Part shown: one piece after another, positions 1-9,323 of the stretch
How the letters are laid out: each line of letters begins with the position of its first letter
How positions within the stretch are numbered: the stretch's first letter is position 1
Assembly (NCBI GenBank): GCA_018817385.1
Contig: JAHIUA010000088.1
Coordinates: 19,317-83,316 of the forward strand
Direction of reading: 5' to 3'
Origin: Pseudomonadota bacterium
GTDB taxonomy: Bacteria; Desulfobacterota; Desulfobulbia; Desulfobulbales; Desulfocapsaceae
DNA: 64,000 nt
The notes under the pieces: model-generated
What the model was told of the DNA's origin: nothing
Database searches by the model: none
The model's input: only the letters and a program-made list of their open reading frames with translations
Position numbers and translations under genes: made by a program

Positions 1-1
1 G

Positions 2-2227
2 CTGCGAGGCATATGTAGCCAACGTGATCTTTCGCTTCTTTGTTGTGGTTCAACAGGCCCAGACATCTTTCCTCTTGAGGTGGCAGGGGATCTGGGTGGA
101 ACCAGGATCCGTCTGCAGACACCGAAAGGAGAGTGGGATCTCTCTTCACCATTGGTCGGAGATTTTAATGTAATGAATCTTCAGACCACCTTTGGCATGG
201 CCTTGGCCCTGGGCATAGATCCCTTGGGCATCTGTACTGCACTTTGCAGAGCAGTCGGGGCTCCCGGGCGCCTGCAACGGTTGCCGGTCTGCAGCCGGAG
301 GCACTCCTTCCTGCCGTCAGTCTTTATTGATTATGCTCATACCCCGGATGCCCTGGAGCAGGTCCTGAAAACAGTAACGGCCCTTCCCCATCGTAGCCTT
401 TATTGTGTGTTTGGCTGCGGCGGAGACAGGGATGCGGGAAAGCGGCCATTGATGGGTGAAATTGCCGGGAAATACAGTGATGTTGCCATTGTCACCGATG
501 ACAATCCGCGTAGTGAAAATGCCTCGCTTATTCGTGCGGCAATAGTTGGAGGGGTGCGAAAAGCCGGTCTTGGTGAAGAGGACGTCTCCTGGCTGCAGAA
601 GAAGGAAGCAGGAGAACAAGGTTTTGTGGTTATTGCAGATCGTGCGCAGGCCATTCAGGCGACAATCGCAACGGCAGGGAAAGGGGATATTGTTCTCATT
701 GCCGGAAAGGGGCACGAGCGCTACCAGTTGACTGGCGAAGGGAAAAGATTTTTCGATGACTCCCTTGAGTCTGCAGAGGCCTTGAGTCGCTGGCGACTGG
801 GGGACCTGGTCCAGGCCTGTGCAGGTTCTTTCCTTAAGGGACGGGCAGAAGGACAGGGGCTTGCTTCCCTGAGTACGGATTCGCGCAAGATTGACAAGGG
901 CGATATCTTTGTGGCGTTGCGGGGAGAGCGATTTGATGGCCATGCCTTTGTCGATCAGGTCACGGCTGCAGGTGCAGGCTGTCTGGTCCTTGAACAGGAA
1001 CCGGAAAAACCCCTTTTACTTCCCGTTCTTGTTGTAAAAAATACGGAACGGGCCCTGGGGGATCTGGCGGCATACAGACGGAGTTGTATGAAGGAGATCA
1101 GCCAGCCTCTGGTGGCAGCTATTACTGGAAGCAGTGGCAAGACCACGGTCAAGGAGATGTGTGGTGCCATTTTTGCCCAGCAGTGGCCTGATGAGGTGGA
1201 TGGAGTTCAGGGAAGGGTTTTGAAGACAGAAGGGAATTTTAATAATCTGATTGGCCTGCCCCTTTCACTGCTGCCAATTATCCCCAGACATCGAGCAGTT
1301 ATTCTCGAAATGGGAATGAATGTTCCTGGCGAGATTGCCAGGCTTACAGAGATAGCAGATCCTGATATTGCCTGTATTGTCAACGTCCACGGCGCTCATC
1401 TTCAGGGCCTGGGAGATATTGAAGGCGTAGCCAGGGCCAAAGGAGAGCTTTTTCTAGGTTGCGGTAAGGATACTGTCTTGGTAGTAAACAGTGACGATGC
1501 ACGAGTGGTCGCTGCTGCTCGAGGGTGTGAGCAGAATAAAATATTTTACGGGATGGATGCCCAGCCGCACTCTTTTCCCCTCCATATTTGGTCTTCCGGG
1601 CGGCAAACCGGCGATGGGGAAGAGATATGTTTTACCCTCCATATTCTGGAGGAAGAAGCCCAGGTTGTCCTCCAGGTGCCGGGCGTCCATAACATAGCCA
1701 ATGCTCTTGCCGCAGCAGCCATTGCCCATGCGGCAGGAATTGACCTTCCCTTAATCAGCACAGGCCTTTCTACCTTTGTTCCGGCGGATCGTCGGATGCA
1801 GATTCTAGACGGTCCAGCCGGAAGTCGAGTTATAAACGATACCTACAATGCCAACCCTGCTTCCATGCGAGCCGGCATCAACACCCTCTGTCAACTTGGA
1901 TCGGGAAAACATATCGCTATCCTTGGAGACATGCTGGAGCTGGGAGAAGGGAGTGAGGCCCTCCATAAAGAAATTGGAGCCCATGCTGTTGCTGCAGGAG
2001 TCGACTTTCTTGGCCTGGTGGGTCAGTTTGCGCCAGTGGTAGCGGTCGCTGCCCAGGAGCAGGGCATGGATACTGCCCGTATGAGAATCTTTTCCGATAA
2101 GAAAGATTGTCTTTCCTGGATAGAGGAACTGATTACTTTAGGAATTGTCCATTCCGGGACTTATATCCTGGTCAAAGGGTCGCGTGGTATGCGGCTGGAA
2201 ACTCTTGTTGAACAACTAACAGTCTAA
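2..2227 (+). CDS. murE/murF: MurE-MurF fusion (UDP-MurNAc-tripeptide synthetase / D-Ala-D-Ala-adding enzyme), 5' partial
   Basis: The reading frame is open from base 2, so the start lies outside the window. Numbering from the GTG at 80, residues 1 to about 235 are the C-terminal part of MurE: FIDYAHTPDALE near 82, GDRDAGKRPLM near 115 and DNPR at 141-144. DNPR is the family signature for adding meso-diaminopimelate. Without a stop, MurF follows from about 240: STDSR, the ATP loop TGSSGKTT near 349-356, and NDTYNANPASM later. One cytoplasmic polypeptide therefore carries two consecutive ligase steps that add meso-DAP and then D-Ala-D-Ala to the UDP-MurNAc peptide. It heads a tightly packed + strand cluster, 7 bases before mraY. 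The fusion is read directly from the sequence; activity of both halves is inferred from intact motifs. Confidence 0.95.
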   Translation: MRGICSQRDLSLLCCGSTGPDIFPLEVAGDLGGTRIRLQTPKGEWDLSSPLVGDFNVMNLQTTFGMALALGIDPLGICTALCRAVGAPGRLQRLPVCSRRHSFLPSVFIDYAHTPDALEQVLKTVTALPHRSLYCVFGCGGDRDAGKRPLMGEIAGKYSDVAIVTDDNPRSENASLIRAAIVGGVRKAGLGEEDVSWLQKKEAGEQGFVVIADRAQAIQATIATAGKGDIVLIAGKGHERYQLTGEGKRFFDDSLESAEALSRWRLGDLVQACAGSFLKGRAEGQGLASLSTDSRKIDKGDIFVALRGERFDGHAFVDQVTAAGAGCLVLEQEPEKPLLLPVLVVKNTERALGDLAAYRRSCMKEISQPLVAAITGSSGKTTVKEMCGAIFAQQWPDEVDGVQGRVLKTEGNFNNLIGLPLSLLPIIPRHRAVILEMGMNVPGEIARLTEIADPDIACIVNVHGAHLQGLGDIEGVARAKGELFLGCGKDTVLVVNSDDARVVAAARGCEQNKIFYGMDAQPHSFPLHIWSSGRQTGDGEEICFTLHILEEEAQVVLQVPGVHNIANALAAAAIAHAAGIDLPLISTGLSTFVPADRRMQILDGPAGSRVINDTYNANPASMRAGINTLCQLGSGKHIAILGDMLELGEGSEALHKEIGAHAVAAGVDFLGLVGQFAPVVAVAAQEQGMDTARMRIFSDKKDCLSWIEELITLGIVHSGTYILVKGSRGMRLETLVEQLTV

Positions 2228-2234
2228 ATAATTT

Positions 2235-3314
2235 ATGCTTTATCACCTTCTCTATCCCCTCCACACAAGTATCAGTGGGTTTAATGTCTTTCGCTATATC
2301 ACTGTTCGTTCCATCGGTGGTGCGATGACTGCCTTTCTCATTATGCTTGTGCTCGGCCCCTGGTTTATTCGCAAGTTAAAACGATATCAGGTGGGACAGG
2401 TGATACGCGATGACGGTCCGGAGACTCACCTCGCCAAAAAGGGAGTGCCCACCATGGGTGGTGTTCTCATTCTCTTTGCCATCACCTCAGCCACCTTGCT
2501 TTGGGCCAGACTTGACAATCCCCTGGTCTGGCTTCTCCTCTTTGTGATCCTCTTCTTTGGACTCATCGGCAGTATCGACGACTATCGAAAGATCAAAAAG
2601 AAGTCCAGTGACGGTCTCAGCGCCAAGGGCAAACTCCTGATGCAGATATTCGGGGCCTCGGTGGTGGGCATTTTTCTCCTCCTCCATCCGAGTTATGACG
2701 GACTTCTCAGTGTTCCCTTCCTGAAAAATATCCATCCGGATCTTTCCTGGTTCTATGTGGTCTTTGCCATTCTGGTCATTGTCGGTTCATCCAATGCGGT
2801 GAACCTGACAGACGGTCTCGATGGTCTGGCTGCAGGCCCCACGGTCATTTCTGCCGCAGTCTATCTGATCTTTTCCTACCTTGCCGGGCACGCCGTGCTT
2901 GCCGACTATCTTCAACTCCCTTATGTGCAGGGGGCAGGAGAGCTTGCTGTCTTTTGCGGGGCTATGGTCGGCGCCTGTCTCGGGTTTCTCTGGTTTAATG
3001 CCTATCCGGCCCAGATCTTTATGGGAGATGTGGGGTCCCTGGCTCTGGGTGGGGCCCTGGGTGGAGTCGCCATTATCATTAAACAGGAGATTCTGCTGGC
3101 CATAGTCGGGGGAATATTTGTCATGGAGGCCCTTTCAGTTATCCTCCAGGTAGGCTACTTTAAACTCAGTCATGGCAAGCGGATCTTTCTCATGGCCCCC
3201 TTTCACCATCATTTTGAGAAAAAAGGATGGCATGAGCCCAAAGTCGTCATTCGTTTCTGGATAGTTTCTGTTCTTCTCGGCCTCTTTGCCATTGCCACTT
3301 TGAAACTGCGCTGA
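2235..3314 (+). CDS. mraY: Phospho-N-acetylmuramoyl-pentapeptide transferase
   Basis: This 359-residue polytopic inner-membrane enzyme transfers phospho-MurNAc-pentapeptide to undecaprenyl phosphate, giving lipid I. Family motifs are all present: [10 protein letters not shown] near 115, [12 protein letters not shown] near 195, [12 protein letters not shown] near 265 and the histidine-rich HHHFEKKGW near 325. About ten hydrophobic segments are visible, and the length matches E. coli MraY (360). The start ATG lies 7 bases after the murE-murF stop. The TGA stop overlaps the murD start (TGATG), which suggests translational coupling. Confidence 0.97.
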   Translation: MLYHLLYPLHTSISGFNVFRYITVRSIGGAMTAFLIMLVLGPWFIRKLKRYQVGQVIRDDGPETHLAKKGVPTMGGVLILFAITSATLLWARLDNPLVWLLLFVILFFGLIGSIDDYRKIKKKSSDGLSAKGKLLMQIFGASVVGIFLLLHPSYDGLLSVPFLKNIHPDLSWFYVVFAILVIVGSSNAVNLTDGLDGLAAGPTVISAAVYLIFSYLAGHAVLADYLQLPYVQGAGELAVFCGAMVGACLGFLWFNAYPAQIFMGDVGSLALGGALGGVAIIIKQEILLAIVGGIFVMEALSVILQVGYFKLSHGKRIFLMAPFHHHFEKKGWHEPKVVIRFWIVSVLLGLFAIATLKLR

Positions 3315-4699
3315 TGAATATTGCCAACAGGATAGGGCCCGGGCAGCGGGCAGTGGTCATGGGACTTGGTGTCTCCGGTCGGGCAGCGCTTCGCTATCTG
3401 TTGGCTTCAGGTGTCCAGGTTTTTGTCTCGGACAGTCGTCAGTTTACAGAACTTCCCGTGTCCGATCGAGAGTACTTGCTGGAAAACAGGGTAGCCTTTG
3501 AGGGTGGCGGGCACAGCAGGGAATTTCTCCTCAAGGGTGACTTTATTGTCCTCAGTCCTGGTATTCCCACGGATCTCCCTCTGCTCATGGAGATGAGGGC
3601 CCAGGATATTCCAATCCTTGGTGAACTGGCTCTGGCCGCACCACAGATCACTGAGCAGGTGGTTGCGGTGACTGGGACAAACGGCAAGACAACGGTCACT
3701 GCCCTGATCGGAGAGCTGTTGCAGGCATCCGGGAAAAAGGTCTTTGTGGGTGGAAATATCGGCACACCTCTTCTTGACTATCTCTGCCAGGACGAACGGG
3801 TTGATGTATTGGTCTTGGAACTCTCCAGTTTCCAACTGGAGTCGGCCGGAGACTTTCGCCCGGATATAGGGATCTTACTCAACATTACCCCAGACCATCT
3901 CAATCGCCACGGCAGTATGCTTGCCTATGCTGCGGCCAAGATGAAACTCTTTGCCCACCAGGGAGCGGAGGACAAGGCAATTCTCTGCAGCGATGATCCC
4001 CTGTGCCGGGAGCATATCCCTTTGCTCACCAGGCAAAAAGTCTTCTCTTTTGGTACCGGCCAAGAAGGTGAGGCCAGAGGTGCAGGAAGTGAACTGACGA
4101 TTACTCTGGAGGGGAGAACAGAGTCCTACTCGCTTGCCGGAACGCAGCTTGCCTCTCACACGGGTCTGTTAAACAGCGGAGCTGCCGTTCTTGCTGCCCT
4201 GTTCCTCGGCTGCAGGCATGAGGAGATCCAGCAAACACTCAATTGTTTTGCTCCGGCGGCCCATCGTTTGCAACTGGTTAGCAGCAGGGCAGGGGTTGAT
4301 TATTACGATGATTCCAAGGCCACGAATACCGGAGCGGTGCTCAGTGCTTTGGCCTCTTTTCCAGGAAAGGTGATTCTCATTGCCGGGGGAAGGGGGAAAG
4401 GAGAAGATTACCGGGTGCTCAGAGAGGCGGTCAGAGAAAAGGTCAAGGGACTCGTTCTCATGGGTGAGGCGGCCGACTCCCTTGCTGATGCCTTGGATGA
4501 TGTGATCTTGAGCCAAAGGGCGGTTTCCATGGCAGATGCGGTGGCCAGGGCCACACAACTTGCTGAAGCAGGGGATGTGGTTCTCCTCTCCCCAGCATGT
4601 GCGAGCTTTGATATGTTCAACAGTTATGGTCATCGGGGTGAAGTTTTCTCTCAAGCTGTGCTGGATCTGCAAGGGCAGAGAGGGGAGGAAAGAGCCTGA
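3314..4699 (+). CDS. murD: UDP-N-acetylmuramoyl-L-alanine--D-glutamate ligase
   Basis: This cytoplasmic Mur ligase (461 residues) adds D-glutamate to UDP-MurNAc-L-Ala. The N-terminal Rossmann-like domain (VMGLGVSGRAALRYL near 15) is followed by the ATP loop GTNGKTT at 121-127, LELSSFQLE near 170, NITPDHLNRHG near 190 and YDDSKATNTGA near 332. These are the hallmarks of MurD rather than MurC, E or F. The gene overlaps mraY upstream and murG downstream through ATGA-type junctions. That leaves no room for ftsW, which usually sits between murD and murG. Confidence 0.97.
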   Translation: MNIANRIGPGQRAVVMGLGVSGRAALRYLLASGVQVFVSDSRQFTELPVSDREYLLENRVAFEGGGHSREFLLKGDFIVLSPGIPTDLPLLMEMRAQDIPILGELALAAPQITEQVVAVTGTNGKTTVTALIGELLQASGKKVFVGGNIGTPLLDYLCQDERVDVLVLELSSFQLESAGDFRPDIGILLNITPDHLNRHGSMLAYAAAKMKLFAHQGAEDKAILCSDDPLCREHIPLLTRQKVFSFGTGQEGEARGAGSELTITLEGRTESYSLAGTQLASHTGLLNSGAAVLAALFLGCRHEEIQQTLNCFAPAAHRLQLVSSRAGVDYYDDSKATNTGAVLSALASFPGKVILIAGGRGKGEDYRVLREAVREKVKGLVLMGEAADSLADALDDVILSQRAVSMADAVARATQLAEAGDVVLLSPACASFDMFNSYGHRGEVFSQAVLDLQGQRGEERA

Positions 4700-5829
4700 T
4701 GAATACCCCAGTCCGACTCATGCTCACCGGTGGTGGAACAGGTGGACACCTCTTTCCGGCCATAGCCACGGCTGAGGCCCTTTGTCGTCGTCTGCCGGGG
4801 AGCCAAGTCCTTTTTGTGGGGACCAAGAGGAAGATGGATCGGGACAGTCTTGCCGAGTATGGGTATGCCACCTGCTCCATCCATAGTCAGGGGCTGAAGG
4901 GGAAGGATTTCCTCTCTCTGGTCATAGGCCTGGCAGTCCTCCCCCTTTCCTGTGTGGAGGCAATGTATCATATCCTGCGTTTCCGGCCGCATCTGGTACT
5001 CGGGGTAGGCGGCTATGTCACCGGTCCGGTGATTGCAGCGGCAAGACTTCTTGGCAGACCAACACTTATCCATGAACAGAATTCGATCCCTGGACTGGCT
5101 AACAGGAAGCTGGGGCCATTGGCGGCCAAAATTTGTCTTTCTCTGCCGGGCAGTGAAAAGTGGTTTCCCAGCCAAAAAACAGTGCTTACCGGCAATCCTG
5201 TTCGCCATGCCATCCTGACCCTGGCTGGCAAAGAGAAGAAAAAAAAAGAGGGGCCGCTCACTCTCCTGGTCCTGGGGGGGAGTCTTGGCGCCCACCGGGT
5301 GAATGTTTTGGTAACCGAGGCCTTTGCTCTTGGTCTCCCGGGTTTGCAGGGAGTCAGGGTTATCCATCAGACTGGAGCGGATGACGCTGATATGGTCACA
5401 GAGAGGTATCGCCAGAGCAAAACAGAAGCTACCGTTTCTCCGTTTTTTCGGGATATGGCGGGCGTTTATGAGCAGGCCGATCTCCTGCTTTCACGTGCCG
5501 GGGCCACCACCCTGGCTGAGCTTGCGGTTCTCGGAAAACCTGCTCTGCTTATTCCTTACCCCTACGCTGCGGATCGGCACCAGGAAAAAAATGCAGAGTT
5601 CTATGTGCAGGGGGGCGGGTGTGTCATGTTTGCGGAAAAAGAGTTGAGTGCAGATCTGCTGGGCGAGAATCTTGTCCGTTTACTCGCAGATCGGCACGCT
5701 CTTGAGGCCATGGGAACTGCCATGCGCAGCAGGGCTTTTCCCGAGGCCACGGAACATATTGTTGATGTGTGTATGGATTTACTGGGACACAAGCCCCAAG
5801 GCGTTCGATCCGCCTCTGGAAAAGAGTAA
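4699..5829 (+). CDS. murG: UDP-N-acetylglucosamine--MurNAc-(pentapeptide) pyrophosphoryl-undecaprenol GlcNAc transferase
   Basis: This peripheral inner-membrane GT-B glycosyltransferase (376 residues) converts lipid I to lipid II. The N-terminal glycine-rich loop TGGGTGGHLFPAIA, GVGGYVTGPV near 100, HEQNSIPGLANR near 127 and the C-terminal donor-site motif SRAGATTLAEL near 263 identify it. The ATG shares bases with the murD stop. The stop is followed two bases later by the murC start, in line with one long transcript. Confidence 0.97.
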   Translation: MNTPVRLMLTGGGTGGHLFPAIATAEALCRRLPGSQVLFVGTKRKMDRDSLAEYGYATCSIHSQGLKGKDFLSLVIGLAVLPLSCVEAMYHILRFRPHLVLGVGGYVTGPVIAAARLLGRPTLIHEQNSIPGLANRKLGPLAAKICLSLPGSEKWFPSQKTVLTGNPVRHAILTLAGKEKKKKEGPLTLLVLGGSLGAHRVNVLVTEAFALGLPGLQGVRVIHQTGADDADMVTERYRQSKTEATVSPFFRDMAGVYEQADLLLSRAGATTLAELAVLGKPALLIPYPYAADRHQEKNAEFYVQGGGCVMFAEKELSADLLGENLVRLLADRHALEAMGTAMRSRAFPEATEHIVDVCMDLLGHKPQGVRSASGKE

Positions 5830-5831
5830 TT

Positions 5832-7217
5832 ATGTATAATAAGACCAAAAAGATTCACTTCGTCGGTATTGGCGGCATTGGCATGAGCGGCATTGCCGAA
5901 CTTCTCCTCAATTTGGGCTACCAGGTATCCGGCTCTGATCTCAATGATTCTGCTATTACGCGCAATCTCCAGGCTCTGGGTGGAAACGTGCACCAAGGCC
6001 ATGACGAAGGATGGGTGCAGGGGGTGGATGTGGTGGTGACCTCCTCGGCTATATCTCCCAATAATCCAGAGGTGGTGGCGGCGCTTGCGCTAGGAATTCC
6101 GGTGATTCAACGTGCCGAAATGCTCGCTGAAATCATGCGTCTGAAAAAATACGGTATTGCCATTGCCGGCAGTCACGGCAAGACCTCAACGACCTCCATG
6201 GTTGCCTGGATGATGGCCTGCGCCGGTCTCGATCCCACCATTGTCGTGGGTGGTAAGGTGGACAGCCTGGGGGGCAATGCCAAACTCGGTCAGGGAGATT
6301 TCCTGGTGGCGGAAGCGGACGAGAGTGACGGATCTTTTCTTAAGCTTTCTCCGGTGCTGGAAGTGGTCACTAATATCGATCTGGAACATATGGATCATTA
6401 TGATGACCTTGATCATATCAAGGCGACATTCCTCGAGTTCATCGACCGGATTCCCTTTTATGGGGCGGTGATTCTCTGTCTCGACGATGTCAATGTCGCT
6501 GACATCCTGCCGGAGATCAGAAAACGAAAGATCACCTATGGTCTGAATCCCCAGGCGGATCTGTACGCTGAACAGATTGAAGTCGGTGGGGGCAGGGCTC
6601 AGTTTACGGTACTGCACAGGGGTGAGGTTCTGGGTGAGATTGATCTGGCCCTTGCCGGAAGACATAATATCTATAATTCACTGGCTGTGATCTGTGTCGG
6701 TCTGGAGTTGGAAATCCCGTTTAGGATTATCCGTGAGGCCCTGGCAAGCTTTCAAGGGGTGCAGCGGCGTATGCAGTTTAAAGGCCAGGGCCGAGGGATT
6801 ACTGTCCTCGATGATTATGGTCATCACCCCACGGAAATCAGGGCCACTTTGGCAGCGATTAAGGAGGCCTGGCCTGAGAAGCGCCTGGTGGTACTCTTTC
6901 AACCCCATCGTTATAGCAGGACCCTGGCCTTGCTCAAGGAATTTCAGACCTCTTTTCATCAGGCGGATCTCTTGGTCATGACAGAAATCTATGCGGCCAG
7001 TGAGCAACCCCGGGCAGAGATTTCAGGCGAGATCCTTCTGGAAAAGGTGAGGAAACATGGACAGCGACAGGCCAGATTTATTGCAGGGGTGGATGTTTTG
7101 GCCAAAGAGTTGCTTCCGGATTTGCTTGAGGGGGACCTGGTGTTGACTCTGGGGGCCGGTAATATCGTTCTTGCCGGAGAAGAACTGGTACGGCTGTTGG
7201 AGGAGAAAAAGGGCTAA
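5832..7217 (+). CDS. murC: UDP-N-acetylmuramate--L-alanine ligase
   Basis: This cytoplasmic ligase performs the first amino-acid addition of the murein peptide (461 residues from this start). I chose the ATG at 5832, two bases after the murG stop, because the conserved dinucleotide-like motif VGIGGIGMSG begins only ten residues later. A GTG 21 codons upstream would add an unrelated segment inside murG. Motifs are GSHGKTST at 113-120, EADESDGSF near 160, NIDLEHMDHY near 180 and DDYGHHPTEI near 330. The downstream murB starts 6 bases after the stop. Confidence 0.97.
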   Translation: MYNKTKKIHFVGIGGIGMSGIAELLLNLGYQVSGSDLNDSAITRNLQALGGNVHQGHDEGWVQGVDVVVTSSAISPNNPEVVAALALGIPVIQRAEMLAEIMRLKKYGIAIAGSHGKTSTTSMVAWMMACAGLDPTIVVGGKVDSLGGNAKLGQGDFLVAEADESDGSFLKLSPVLEVVTNIDLEHMDHYDDLDHIKATFLEFIDRIPFYGAVILCLDDVNVADILPEIRKRKITYGLNPQADLYAEQIEVGGGRAQFTVLHRGEVLGEIDLALAGRHNIYNSLAVICVGLELEIPFRIIREALASFQGVQRRMQFKGQGRGITVLDDYGHHPTEIRATLAAIKEAWPEKRLVVLFQPHRYSRTLALLKEFQTSFHQADLLVMTEIYAASEQPRAEISGEILLEKVRKHGQRQARFIAGVDVLAKELLPDLLEGDLVLTLGAGNIVLAGEELVRLLEEKKG

Positions 7218-7222
7218 GGGAG

Positions 7223-8149
7223 ATGGAACAGCAGCTCAAAAACAGACTCAGTAGTCTAGCCGTAAATCTGATTCAGTGGGATTGTTCTCTTGCTCCTTAT
7301 ACCTCCTTTGGTATCGGAGGGGCGGCATCCGCTCTGGTTACAGTGGAGAGTGTCGCCGAGCTGGAGAGGCTGCTGCAATTTTTTGTCGAAAATAATTTAA
7401 ATTGGCGTCTCATCGGGAGAGGGACCAATCTTCTTGTGGCGGACCATGGTTTCGCAGGAGTTATCCTCATTCTTGGCAAGGGGCTTTCCCGGATAGTCCT
7501 CCAGAAAGAGGAACAATCCGGACAGGTTGTTGTTCAGGTCGGTGCCGGTTGCAGTCTTGCCCGTCTTCTGGCCTGGTGTGTGGAACAAGGTCTTTCCGGT
7601 TTGGAATTCGTCAGCGGTATCCCTGGGAGCGTTGGCGGGGCAGTTGTCATGAATGCCGGGGCCTGGGGAGGAGAGATTGCTGATGTGATTGCTGCTTTGA
7701 CTGTTGTCAGCCCCTTAACAGGCATGGAAATTCTGGAACGTGAGGAATTGGACTTTAGTTACAGGTTATGGCAGAATCAAGGTCACAATGGGGCTGCACG
7801 GATGGTGGTGGCGGCAGATCTCCAGTTGCGACGAGGGATAAAAGAAGAAATTGCTGGCCGCTGTCGAAGGTATCTGCAGCAGCGGCTGGAGAAACAGCCC
7901 AAAGGGCTGAAAAATGCAGGCTCGTTTTTCAAGAATCCGCCGGGTGATTCGGCAGGGCGACTTATTGAGGCCTCAGGCCTCAAAGGGAAAAGCTGTGGTG
8001 GGGCTATGATCTCTCCGGTCCATGCCAATTTTCTCGTGAATAGTGGACAGGCCACGGCAAAAGATGTTCTCCTCCTGATGGAGATTGTTCGTGAAAAGGT
8101 GGAGAAAGAAAGTGGTGTTAGATTGGAAACTGAGGTACATTTTCTATAA
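7223..8149 (+). CDS. murB: UDP-N-acetylenolpyruvoylglucosamine reductase
   Basis: This FAD-dependent cytoplasmic reductase makes UDP-MurNAc (308 residues). The FAD-binding segment (TSFGIGG near 28, IGRGTNLLVAD near 62, SGIPGSVGGAVVMNAGAWG near 130) and the C-terminal substrate part (GSFFKNP near 235, AGRLIEASGLKG near 248) match the shorter type II MurB. A Shine-Dalgarno-like AAGGGAG lies just before the ATG. In many genomes ddl follows murB; here ftsQ starts 7 bases after the stop instead. Confidence 0.96.
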   Translation: MEQQLKNRLSSLAVNLIQWDCSLAPYTSFGIGGAASALVTVESVAELERLLQFFVENNLNWRLIGRGTNLLVADHGFAGVILILGKGLSRIVLQKEEQSGQVVVQVGAGCSLARLLAWCVEQGLSGLEFVSGIPGSVGGAVVMNAGAWGGEIADVIAALTVVSPLTGMEILEREELDFSYRLWQNQGHNGAARMVVAADLQLRRGIKEEIAGRCRRYLQQRLEKQPKGLKNAGSFFKNPPGDSAGRLIEASGLKGKSCGGAMISPVHANFLVNSGQATAKDVLLLMEIVREKVEKESGVRLETEVHFL

Positions 8150-8155
8150 GAAGCA

Positions 8156-9154
8156 ATGATGAAGTTCCTGGGAAAAATTCGATTATTGCTGGCGGGTAAA
8201 AGAAAAGGGAAGGGAACGGTTTCCGCCTTTACAGAAAAAATGAACCAGCAGCCCCGCTACCAGGCAAGCCAGGTTGGAATGGAGGCAGGAAAAAAGACTT
8301 TTCGCGAGAGGTTGGCGGGTCTTGTCAGAGAGAGGCCGCGGCATGCCCCAGTCAGGTCTGCTCGGGGGGGAGAGAGAGGAGGAGGGGGACGTTTGCTTTT
8401 CTTTTCTCTGGTGTTGACAGTCATCTTGCTGGGAGGCGTTTTGCTTCTGACCGGTCCCTCGCGGGGATTTCTCGAAAATTACCGGTATTTTCAGATTCGT
8501 AACATCGAGATCTCCGGTTGCCGGGTGACTACCCCTACTATGTTGAGAAAGTTTGCAGGGATCAATTATCAGATGAATATGCTGACCTTGGACCCGGAAG
8601 CAATTCAACAACTGTTAGAGACTCATCCCTGGGTTTCTCTGGCGAAAATTAGACGGATCTGGCCGAACGAACTGGTTGTTTCTATCAATGAGTATCGTCC
8701 TGAGGCCTTGATCGTCCAGGGAAAAGAAAAGGGTTTGTATTATCTCGATCAATCAGGAAAGATATTTGCTCCCGTTGTCCAGGGAATGGCCCTTGACTTT
8801 CCGGTTGTGACCGGGCTTGATAGTGTAGAGGAAAGTGAAGAGAAGGAACAGGTGCTGATTCAGGCAGTGTCCTTTTTACGACTGGCACAGATTAACAACC
8901 CGAATCTACCGGCCCAGAATGTTTCGGAGATTCATTTAACCGGTGAGGGAGAGATGATCCTCTACCTGGTGAAACATCCTTTTCCCATTTATTTTGGTAA
9001 AGGGGATATAAAACGAAAATATTACCAGTTGTGTAAGGTGTTGGAAGTATTGTATCAAAAGAAGAAAGACGGAGCGTTGATTGAGAAAGTGGCGTTTATC
9101 CGAATGGATTACCTGGAAAATAAGGTGTTGGTCGCACAAAGCAGTGCAGGTTGA
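8156..9154 (+). CDS. ftsQ: Cell division protein FtsQ (POTRA domain)
   Basis: This is a bitopic inner-membrane protein of the divisome (332 residues). A basic cytoplasmic tail of about 80 residues, rich in Arg, Lys and Gly, precedes a single membrane segment (LFFSLVLTVILLGGVLLL, about 82-99). The POTRA domain follows (RYFQIRNIEISGC near 112, THPWVSLAKIRRIWP near 155), then the FtsQ/DivIB-type beta domain. Position before ftsA supports the assignment. There are two tandem ATG codons at 8156 and 8159, and either could be used. Confidence 0.92.
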   Translation: MMKFLGKIRLLLAGKRKGKGTVSAFTEKMNQQPRYQASQVGMEAGKKTFRERLAGLVRERPRHAPVRSARGGERGGGGRLLFFSLVLTVILLGGVLLLTGPSRGFLENYRYFQIRNIEISGCRVTTPTMLRKFAGINYQMNMLTLDPEAIQQLLETHPWVSLAKIRRIWPNELVVSINEYRPEALIVQGKEKGLYYLDQSGKIFAPVVQGMALDFPVVTGLDSVEESEEKEQVLIQAVSFLRLAQINNPNLPAQNVSEIHLTGEGEMILYLVKHPFPIYFGKGDIKRKYYQLCKVLEVLYQKKKDGALIEKVAFIRMDYLENKVLVAQSSAG

Positions 9155-9323
9155 AAGATAACAAGCTATCAGGCTCCCTTCTTTATTTGCTCAGGCTTGC
9201 TCATATGACGAGCCGTCGCTTCGCCGACCTGGGTAGATGCAGCTGGAGTGCTGATGAATAGTTACAATCGATATTGCTGTTGTAATTGGTGCATGAGATG
9301 GTTAGGTTATAGGGTAGAAATGT
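9155..9323 (+). other. ftsQ-ftsA intergenic region (169 bp)
   Basis: This is the first sizeable gap in the cluster. It contains small GC-rich inverted segments (for example GCTC/GAGC around 9207-9223 and GTCG/CGAC around 9224-9237) and no clear promoter. The ftsA start is only weakly supported by a ribosome-binding site, so part of this gap could be leader sequence. Confidence 0.4.
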
